Source: Blastocatellia bacterium
GTDB taxonomy: Bacteria > Acidobacteriota > Blastocatellia > Chloracidobacteriales > JADJPF01
Reading direction: 5' to 3'
Length of the DNA: 8,392 bases
Assembly: GCA_016789295.1 (NCBI GenBank)
Contig: JAEUQL010000149.1
Coordinates: 1 to 8,392, forward strand
The position numbers were made by a program, and so were the translations under genes. Below the pieces are notes generated by a model. It worked only from the letters and a program-made list of their open reading frames with translations, made no database searches and was not told the DNA's origin. Shown here piece after piece: positions 1-5,402 of this stretch; position 1 is the first letter of the stretch, and every line of letters begins with the position of its first letter.

Positions 1-1839
1 CACAAGGTTATGTTCATAAGAATCTAGGCCCACATTTTTATTGTTGGCATAGATTTCATGACGGCCATACTCTTTGTACCACTTTGCAACTGTAGCATTC
101 TGGTGCATTTCTTCGATGATATTTCGCCAACCAATACCAGTGTTGTATGCACAGAAAGATATCTCCCCTTCTTGTGTTCCATAAGGGATTATGCACATTT
201 CTGTACGGCGGAAGTCATAGTTGAAAAGATCTTGGAACCACATACCTGCAACAAACAGGAAGTTCCATGGGTCAGAGCGTCTCTTCTCGATATCTTCTTT
301 TGTACGCCTGCCATCTACCCTACCATAGCTCTTACCAGTAAGACCAAATGACTTGTCAAACTTTTTGAGCATTGAAAGTATAGAGAAACTCTTTGGTGCT
401 CCGTATGGATTATAGTTCTTCAGCAGTGCAAGACCCATCATTACATTGGATGCCCACTTACCACGGCTTGCATCGGTGATCTTGGTCATATCCTTGACTA
501 GACCAGGAATGTTAAGAAACTCTGGAACTGGAGCCATCTCTTTTGTCTCTTTGTTGATCATCAAAGCTGTTCCAACACCACAGTTCGGATGGCAACCACA
601 GCTCACCTGACCCCACTCAGCCTTTGGCCCGTGTGCAAGATCAGCAAAATCAGCAAAAGCACTCATTAAAGAAAGAGGGAACCAATCACGTGTCGGCTCT
701 GTGATACCTACTTGCTGTTTGACGTCATTTGCCAAGTGTGAAAGTGTGTAGCGTTGACGCATACGTCTGTCATCGCTGATATCTTCATCACGACCAGTGA
801 AAGAGACTGGTTGGAAAGAAAGAAAAGCTATCTTCTTTGGGTTGTCGAGAGCAAACTCGATGATTCGACCTACCTGATCATTGTTAACACCATTGACAAT
901 AGTGGTAACGAGAACTATCTCGATTCCTGCTGCGTGAATATTGTTAATGGCACGCAGTTTCACATCAAAAAGGTTACCAATTTGACGATGGCTGTTGGCA
1001 TCGTTGCCAATTCCATCAAACTGCAGATAGACATATCTTAGACCTGCTTCTGCAGCTCTTCTTGCAAAGTTGAAATCTTTGGCAAACTCAATGCCATTCG
1101 TTGCTGCCTGTACACTGTTGTAACCTACTTTTCTAGAGTAAGCTATAGCATCAAAGAAGTATGGAGATAGTGTCGGCTCGCCACCTGAGAACTGAACAGA
1201 CATTTGGCGACGTGGTTTGATCTGTATGGCATTATCGAGGATCTCTTTGATGTCTTCCCAGCTCAACTCGTGCACAAAACCAACCTGATTTGCATCCATA
1301 AAGCAAGGATCACACATCATGTTGCAACGGTTGGTCAAGTCTACTGTCAGAACTGAACCACGACCAAATTTTATAGAACTGCTCCCGTGCTCGTGTAATC
1401 CTTCGTCATTATGTGAACGAATGTCGCGCCCTGGGAACATGCTCTCAATGTGTTCTAAAAACTTCGAGTCGATAGCCATGATGTCTTCAAATTTGCCATG
1501 AATTGGGCACTCTTTAACCATCCAGATCTGGCCATCACGTTCGACAATCTGAGCTTTTATCTCTCCAACCTTCTGATTGATAAGTACTTTATAGTCAACG
1601 TCACCATTTAGAATCGAGGCTCGTGCTTCTTTAACACATTTTGGACAGAGAGAGTCTGTAGTGCGTGGCCATCCAAGCACTGGCTTGCTCTTCTGCCAAG
1701 ACTTAAGCATTGGCTTGTCAGACCATTTCGGGGTAAATGAAGGGTTTGGCCTGAACTGATTAATGAGCTGAATGCCATCAAATGCTTTACCAGCGATTGC
1801 ACTTATTCCCTTTTCGACAACTTTTTTAAAAGATACCAT
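1..1839 (-). CDS. COG1964-type radical SAM protein, tetraether/membrane-spanning lipid synthase-like (3' end cut off)
   Basis: The 613 visible codons start at ATG 1839 and run off the left edge, so the C-terminus is missing. An N-terminal CPxC pair (C65, C68) and a CPIHG motif (C111) form the zinc-ribbon or rubredoxin-like head typical of the MJ0619/COG1964 family. The radical SAM core follows: RCNMMCDPC gives the Cx3Cx2C cluster site (C172, C176, C179), and GGEP is at 219-222. A CGCHPNC cluster (C414, C416, C420) and two later cysteines (C549, C563 in SFCAYN) match the auxiliary-cluster positions expected for this family. Known members include archaeal Tes, which joins lipid tails through an sp3 C-C bond to make tetraethers, and the proposed bacterial Mss for membrane-spanning diacids. 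Family membership is well supported; the lipid substrate is inferred, since COG1964 also contains uncharacterised branches. The start is backed by two AAGGAG sites just upstream. A second radical SAM gene lies 311 bp upstream on the same strand. Confidence 0.85.
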   Translation of the reverse strand, partial: MVSFKKVVEKGISAIAGKAFDGIQLINQFRPNPSFTPKWSDKPMLKSWQKSKPVLGWPRTTDSLCPKCVKEARASILNGDVDYKVLINQKVGEIKAQIVERDGQIWMVKECPIHGKFEDIMAIDSKFLEHIESMFPGRDIRSHNDEGLHEHGSSSIKFGRGSVLTVDLTNRCNMMCDPCFMDANQVGFVHELSWEDIKEILDNAIQIKPRRQMSVQFSGGEPTLSPYFFDAIAYSRKVGYNSVQAATNGIEFAKDFNFARRAAEAGLRYVYLQFDGIGNDANSHRQIGNLFDVKLRAINNIHAAGIEIVLVTTIVNGVNNDQVGRIIEFALDNPKKIAFLSFQPVSFTGRDEDISDDRRMRQRYTLSHLANDVKQQVGITEPTRDWFPLSLMSAFADFADLAHGPKAEWGQVSCGCHPNCGVGTALMINKETKEMAPVPEFLNIPGLVKDMTKITDASRGKWASNVMMGLALLKNYNPYGAPKSFSILSMLKKFDKSFGLTGKSYGRVDGRRTKEDIEKRRSDPWNFLFVAGMWFQDLFNYDFRRTEMCIIPYGTQEGEISFCAYNTGIGWRNIIEEMHQNATVAKWYKEYGRHEIYANNKNVGLDSYEHNLV

Positions 1840-1842
1840 TTT

Positions 1843-1858
1843 CTCCTTATTTCTCCTT
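1843..1858 (-). promoter_or_regulatory. Tandem ribosome binding sites of the Tes/Mss-like gene
   Basis: On the minus strand AAGGAGAAAT is followed directly by AAGGAGAAAAT, a 10-nt tandem repeat that places one AAGGAG 13 nt and another 3 nt before the ATG at 1839. Neither spacing is ideal (5-9 nt is usual). The sites nevertheless fix this ATG as the likely start. Confidence 0.6.
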
Positions 1859-1859
1859 C

Positions 1860-1879
1860 CGCGAACTTTGACATTCGCG
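1860..1879 (-). promoter_or_regulatory. Leader hairpin just before the ribosome binding site
   Basis: CGCGAA (1860-1865) and TTCGCG (1874-1879) form a perfect 6-bp, GC-rich stem with an 8-nt loop. It ends one base before the first AAGGAG of the downstream radical SAM gene. A 5' UTR hairpin in this position could protect the mRNA or tune ribosome access. No regulator or riboswitch class is recognised. Confidence 0.4.
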
Positions 1880-2143
1880 CCATATCAGGGAGGCTCACGC
1901 CATCCGTACCTGCAAGAATCTGAAAGCTTTCTAAAGCTTCTTGCTGAGAGAGCAAACACTCTCGGTGCGATTCTACAGATTTTGTTTAGAAATACCGACC
2001 AATGGCTCTCAGCACGTTAGCTCTAAACTTTAGCCCTTAAGCTTTGAGCCTAAAACTCAGTTTTTAAGCTTATTACCAACCTTTTTGAGATTGGATTTAC
2101 AAAAAACATTCTTTGATCTACTCAAACAAGTAGAAAGCACTAA
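1880..2143. other. AT-rich spacer between the two radical SAM genes
   Basis: No conventional gene is seen. Two small stems occur: TTGCT-GAGAG-AGCAA at 1941-1955 and TCTACT-CAAACA-AGTAGA at 2117-2134. The second is followed on the minus strand, after 10 nt, by six Ts (2106-2101), a poor match to an intrinsic terminator. On the minus strand a frame from TTG 1955 to TAA 1803 (50 codons) runs into the start of the downstream gene. Its predicted peptide looks protein-like (it includes LLSQQEALESF and RMSKFAEGEI), but no clear Shine-Dalgarno site or start supports it. The section near 2020-2070 is rich in AAGCTT and CTAAA-like words. No convincing -35/-10 pair was found. Confidence 0.5.
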
Positions 2144-2162
2144 GCCGATACTAAAAATCGGC
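2144..2162 (-). terminator. Stem-loop across the stop codon of the 422-aa radical SAM gene (weak terminator or processing hairpin)
   Basis: GCCGAT (2144-2149) and ATCGGC (2157-2162) form a perfect 6-bp stem with a 7-nt loop that contains the TAG stop codon at 2153-2151. On the minus strand the stem is followed by TTAGTGCTTTCT rather than a clean T run, so efficient intrinsic termination is doubtful. It may act in mRNA end protection or partial termination. Confidence 0.3.
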
Positions 2163-3419
2163 ATTTACAACTTCTAAATCTTTTTCTTCAGAACTTGACT
2201 TCACACTTTTGCGATTGACCTGAAGTCTGATCAATTGTGGCTGGTGTTGAACTGACAAACCTACCTCAGATGGTGGTAGAGATGGTTTGCTGCCCATATC
2301 CAAGAGTGTTTGTGGTCTTCGCCAATTGTCAAGAGTTGCTACCTTGTGAACACAAGCAACTGTACAGAACGGAGCACAGTCTTTCTTGGTGTTGTACTCT
2401 CTTCTAATATCTTCAACACTATAGTCTGAAAGTGGAATACCAGGATAGCCACGACGTTGCGAGCAATAATGTACCAGGCCATCTTCACAAATGTAAAGAT
2501 AACGGCTACCTGCTCGGCATTTCCAATCGTTTGGTAGTCCAAGTGCTAAATTATTCTGGAATTTGTTAAATCTAGCATAGCTAGTTTTGCCTATTGTTCG
2601 AAGCTCATGGAAAACGCTCTGCTCAACCTCATTTAAGCCATTACTTTTACCACCAAGCTGACCATGTCCGTCATGAATAATCCCTACTGTGGTTGAAAAA
2701 CCAAACTCCACAGCTCTTTTGCCAATCACAAGAGCATCCTTGGGGTTTCTGATTCCACCACCAATTACAGAGTTGATGTTTACAGCAAAAGTGGCATGCT
2801 CGTGAAGCATCTGCAACTTCTTGTCTAGCACTTTCATGCTCTTGAAAGAGACATCATCAGGCTCTAAGTTGTCAATGCTTATCTGCATGTAATCAAGCCC
2901 TGCTTGGTTTAGCCGCTTGATGCGATCAGGTACTAAGAGGTAACCATTTGTGATAAGAGCTGTAAGGATACCCAAACTACGAGAGTAGGAGATCATTTCG
3001 TCCAAATGTGGATGTAGAAGAGGTTCTCCACCACTGAAGACTAGAGCCGAAAGCCCCAAAGAAGCAAGCTTCTTTATGCGGCTTTTCATCACATCCAAAG
3101 GTATGCCTGCTGAATGATCATCATACTCATTGCAATAAGCACATGCCAAATTGCACCTTCTTATCGGTATGATGTGTGCCACAACAGGATGGTCTGTTGA
3201 TAAAAGACCTTTGAAAATGAGTTTGTACTCTCTAAGTCTACGATGAAAAGGATTACGATTAGGAACCTTCTTACTCATTTTATTTATTGAGACTTTATCT
3301 GAGACCTTATTACTCATATCTTCCAGCAAACTTGATTCACTCTCTCTAATTTTCTCTACTTGTTTTGAACTTTCGCTAAATACCAGATTTTTCAAGATCT
3401 TTGGTATTTTGACTAGCAC
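2151..3419 (-). CDS. Radical SAM protein with SPASM-like C-terminal cysteines
   Basis: This is a 422-residue cytoplasmic radical SAM enzyme of unknown substrate. RRCNLACAYC carries the Cx3Cx2C [4Fe-4S]/SAM site (C89, C93, C96). SGGEP follows at 129-133, LITNGY at 155-160 and QISIDN at 179-184, all standard for the partial TIM barrel. Six further cysteines (C301, C311, C319, C348, C352, C356) resemble the SPASM/twitch region that binds auxiliary clusters, and are used in peptide-modifying and other radical SAM enzymes. The last 60 residues are polar and probably disordered. The start is uncertain: GTG at 3419 opens the longest frame but has no Shine-Dalgarno site, and in-frame ATGs at 3317 and 3278 would remove a low-complexity N-terminus lying before the conserved domain. 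It precedes the Tes/Mss-like gene by 311 bp, so a shared pathway is possible. Two micro-ORFs lie upstream. Confidence 0.85.
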   Translation of the reverse strand: MLVKIPKILKNLVFSESSKQVEKIRESESSLLEDMSNKVSDKVSINKMSKKVPNRNPFHRRLREYKLIFKGLLSTDHPVVAHIIPIRRCNLACAYCNEYDDHSAGIPLDVMKSRIKKLASLGLSALVFSGGEPLLHPHLDEMISYSRSLGILTALITNGYLLVPDRIKRLNQAGLDYMQISIDNLEPDDVSFKSMKVLDKKLQMLHEHATFAVNINSVIGGGIRNPKDALVIGKRAVEFGFSTTVGIIHDGHGQLGGKSNGLNEVEQSVFHELRTIGKTSYARFNKFQNNLALGLPNDWKCRAGSRYLYICEDGLVHYCSQRRGYPGIPLSDYSVEDIRREYNTKKDCAPFCTVACVHKVATLDNWRRPQTLLDMGSKPSLPPSEVGLSVQHQPQLIRLQVNRKSVKSSSEEKDLEVVNADF

Positions 3420-3506
3420 AACAACTGCTACACGTTACAACTTTCAGCTAGCATCAGACCATATAGCTTCTACTCAAGTTCTCAAACGCCAACAAGACGG
3501 CATGAC

Positions 3507-3524
3507 CTGTAGCGACATCTACAG
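3507..3524. repeat. Short perfect palindrome upstream of the radical SAM gene
   Basis: CTGTAG (3507-3512) and CTACAG (3519-3524) are inverted repeats separated by CGACAT. The element lies about 90 bp before the GTG start of the 422-aa radical SAM gene. It could be a dimeric-regulator operator or a small hairpin. No known operator consensus is matched. Confidence 0.3.
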
Positions 3525-3647
3525 AAGTAAAATCAGACTGTTAGGAATATCGTAAAACTCTATTGATGCGAGCTGCCGATATACTATGCAAAAAGTGATC
3601 CAGAAAAGTATTATCTTGTTAATTATTGAATACAATAGGGTTATGGG

Positions 3648-3695
3648 TTACTGAACGGCAAACATATCCCTTAACCATAGAGAACCACGGGTCAT
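3648..3695 (-). CDS. Possible 15-aa micro-ORF or leader peptide
   Basis: The frame encodes MTRGSLWLRDMFAVQ and ends at TAA (3650-3648). It has one of the best ribosome binding sites in the window: AAGGAG (3710-3705) with a 9-nt spacer to ATG 3695. Its ATG shares its A with the stop codon of the 45-codon frame upstream (TAATG), an arrangement typical of translational coupling. No family is recognised, and the peptide has no run of codons that would mark a classical amino-acid attenuator. It lies 228 nt before the radical SAM gene. It could be a leader peptide, a small functional peptide or chance. Confidence 0.3.
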   Translation of the reverse strand: MTRGSLWLRDMFAVQ

Positions 3696-3832
3696 TAAGA
3701 CACACTCCTTATGCTAAATGCTCTATTTAATAGACTTAGCAAGTGTCTTTTTTCCCTAAACCCTACTACCAAAAAAGATATTAGTATCAAACTGACACAT
3801 ATTGGGTAGAAAAGGAGAAAAAGCTGTAGCAT
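3695..3832 (-). CDS. Possible 45-aa single-pass membrane micro-protein
   Basis: An ATG at 3832 opens 45 codons ending at TAA (3697-3695). Residues 2-25 are strongly hydrophobic (LFLLFYPICVSLILISFLVV within them), enough for one membrane helix. They are followed by a basic segment (FREKRH...NRAFSIR) that would sit in the cytoplasm, giving N-out/C-in topology. The ribosome site is weak (GAAAG about 7 nt before the ATG). The stop codon overlaps the start of the 15-codon frame as TAATG, and that frame's AAGGAG lies inside the 3' end of this one. No family is recognised. The AT-rich sequence could give a hydrophobic frame by chance, so confidence is low. Confidence 0.3.
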   Translation of the reverse strand: MLQLFLLFYPICVSLILISFLVVGFREKRHLLSLLNRAFSIRSVS

Positions 3833-3933
3833 TTTGACACTTTCAGATTATTAAACTTTAGTGATTAAAAATCGATTAAACACAATAGATTGGGTTTCAG
3901 TAAGGTTCTAAATCGCTTCTATTTTATAAACTT

Positions 3934-4410
3934 CTACAGCTTTGACAAAGGCCGGCTCATACGCAGAGCTGTTTGGCCTCCTTCGTACAGACCTTCCCTG
4001 CCAGAAAAGGTGAAGCCCAATTTTTTAAAAAGAGACTGTCCAGCAAGGTTGCTATCGGCTACAGTCAATCGTATATCCTTTATTTTGAGTGTTGTTTGCT
4101 GTTCAATCATAGAGATCACTTCAGTTAGAAGAGTTCTACCCATTCCTTGTCGCTGAAAGAGTGGATGTACGGCAATGGCCAAGATATCAGCATAAAAACT
4201 AGACTCAACTTCTTGAAAAATACCAACAACTATAAAACCAACTAGTAGAGAATCTAGCTCAGCAACTATTGTCAAAACGTCTGGAACATCTATCCATTCC
4301 GGCAGATACTTACGATAGTTACCATATATAGAAAAAACTTCTCCAGAAAGTTCTTCTATAGCTTGCCTGTCATTTTTGTAAAAGGTACGGATCTTCAGCT
4401 TGGCATTCAA
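3934..4410 (-). CDS. GNAT-family N-acetyltransferase (RimI-like)
   Basis: This 158-residue protein is the full length of a single GNAT domain, which transfers an acetyl group from acetyl-CoA to an amine. Motif A is clear: a beta strand (ILAIAVHP, 76-83) leads into QRQGMG (86-91), the Q/RxxGxG/A loop that binds the CoA pyrophosphate. Motif B is NLAGQSLFKKLGF (121-133), the usual helix with the conserved Asn and the FKKLGF turn. The spacing resembles RimI-type protein acetyltransferases, but the substrate cannot be told. The start is TTG at 4410, two bases after the stop of the preceding gene. No ATG or GTG lies between the upstream in-frame stop and the conserved region, so a TTG start with translational coupling is the best reading. 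It is the last gene of the probable M1-like/secreted protein/GNAT operon. Confidence 0.88.
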   Translation of the reverse strand: MNAKLKIRTFYKNDRQAIEELSGEVFSIYGNYRKYLPEWIDVPDVLTIVAELDSLLVGFIVVGIFQEVESSFYADILAIAVHPLFQRQGMGRTLLTEVISMIEQQTTLKIKDIRLTVADSNLAGQSLFKKLGFTFSGREGLYEGGQTALRMSRPLSKL

Positions 4411-4412
4411 GA

Positions 4413-5339
4413 TTAGTCGTTCACTTTCAGTCTTTCAGAATCGACTTGCCAACCACTACCAAAAAGCTTGACCTGATAGTCGCCTTGCAACCGGGAGGGG
4501 CCAGATTCTTGTGGTTCTACAAGATGATACTCTACTCTTATAAGCACACCTGCACTACTTCTTATCATAACTTTCAGAGCATCTATCTCAACCGACTTTG
4601 CCTTTTTGAGTCTGTTTCGTAGACCTTCCATGCTCTGTACAGATTTCATCTTTTCTGACAACTGGTCTAAAGCCTCTCCAAGCTTTGTGTCCCCAATGTC
4701 ATTGGTTCCAAGCCTGGCAGCAGCATCAAGTTTTGCGTAGAAGTTGAGTAAAGTTTGAAGGGGAAGATCTTCGAGTTGCTGAAAGTCTTTGCCCAACCAT
4801 TTGAATATCGTGTACTTCTCTGCTCCAGAAGTAGTATTACCTTCAAGCATAATAATCTCTTCACATTTGTCAAAATCTACATCTGTCGCAACAACAGGTT
4901 TCCAAAACTTGTTAGCAAAAGGTTCTATTTTTAACTGTAGCTTACTCGACTTTGCCATCAGTCGCGGCACTGCTTGCTGATCTAGACCAAAAAGCAGGCC
5001 GTATATACCTGTTGTCGATTTTGAGTTTGGGTTTTCAACACCAACAAATGCAATCATCTCTCTGTTTTCACTTTGAGTGAATTTGCCTTCAATTCTGTAC
5101 ATTACCTTAGCTACATGCGTCTCTAATTCACCTATCTGGAATTTTTTAGATTTAGTAACTTCGTCAAGATCTGTAGTAAGAGCTTCCGTTGGATAGATAC
5201 CTCTGATAATGGCTATCTCGTCAACGGATGCAAACTTTGAGTTATCCACAGTTTCAGAAGAGGATTGAGCAAATACAGTGAGGTTCACAAATACTGTTAT
5301 GCTTAAAACAGTTAAGAACTTATATAACAGAGAGTACAT
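4413..5339 (-). CDS. Secreted or periplasmic protein of unknown function
   Basis: I do not recognise this 308-residue protein. Residues 1-24 form a signal peptide (MYSLLYKFLTVLSITVF core, V-F-A before the likely cut at A24/Q25), so it is exported. Residues 70-190 look beta-rich. VDFDKCEEIIMLEG (154-167) resembles an FG-GAP/VCBS-like D-x-D-x strand, as in proteins that store a dotted acidic loop, though one copy is not diagnostic. Residues 195-250 are helical and charged. The C-terminal 60 residues are beta again and end in SGWQVDSERLKVND, reminiscent of NTF2-like tails. There is a single cysteine (C159) and no lipobox. ATG 5339 has a good AGGAG (5350-5346) with a 6-nt spacer. The gene lies 63 bp after the M1-like gene and 2 bp before the GNAT gene, suggesting co-expression. 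Confidence 0.8.
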   Translation of the reverse strand: MYSLLYKFLTVLSITVFVNLTVFAQSSSETVDNSKFASVDEIAIIRGIYPTEALTTDLDEVTKSKKFQIGELETHVAKVMYRIEGKFTQSENREMIAFVGVENPNSKSTTGIYGLLFGLDQQAVPRLMAKSSKLQLKIEPFANKFWKPVVATDVDFDKCEEIIMLEGNTTSGAEKYTIFKWLGKDFQQLEDLPLQTLLNFYAKLDAAARLGTNDIGDTKLGEALDQLSEKMKSVQSMEGLRNRLKKAKSVEIDALKVMIRSSAGVLIRVEYHLVEPQESGPSRLQGDYQVKLFGSGWQVDSERLKVND

Positions 5340-5359
5340 TTGCTACTCCTGAGCAGATT

Positions 5360-5384
5360 ACTCAAAGCCTCAAGGGCTTTGAGT
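5360..5384 (-). promoter_or_regulatory. Intercistronic 10-bp hairpin between the M1-like and secreted-protein genes
   Basis: ACTCAAAGCC (5360-5369) and GGCTTTGAGT (5375-5384) form a perfect 10-bp stem with a TCAAG loop. It fills most of the 63-bp gap and ends 10 nt before the AGGAG of the next gene. On the minus (transcribed) strand it is not followed by a T run, so mRNA stabilisation, processing or differential expression fits better than full termination. On the plus strand it is followed by only four Ts. Confidence 0.55.
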
Positions 5385-5402
5385 TTTGAATTTGGAGATA
5401 TT

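Larger units (their letters stand above)
3420..3933. other. 514-bp region without a conventional gene; holds micro-ORFs and a palindrome
   Basis: The region separates the GNAT gene from the radical SAM pair. Its contents on the minus strand are a 45-codon membrane-helix frame (3832-3695), a 15-codon frame with a strong ribosome site (3695-3648), and a CTGTAG/CTACAG palindrome (3507-3524). A weak promoter candidate lies near 3635-3605 on the minus strand, TTGTAT followed after 16 nt by TAATAC. Its position would suit a separate transcript for the radical SAM genes, but the match is modest. No RNA gene family was recognised. Confidence 0.5.

Noticed and set aside
754..1041. Open frame on the plus strand inside the Tes/Mss-like gene (similar ones at 58-351 and 1319-1501)
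   Set aside because: They lie opposite a well-supported radical SAM gene, have no family motifs and no ribosome sites.
1772..2020. 82-codon plus-strand frame across the start of the Tes/Mss-like gene and its leader
   Set aside because: It overlaps a real start region on the other strand, has no Shine-Dalgarno site and no recognisable domain.
3719..3742. Possible terminator on the plus strand (AGAC/GTCT stem followed by six Ts near 3731-3752)
   Set aside because: The stem has only four pairs and there is no plus-strand gene for it to end.
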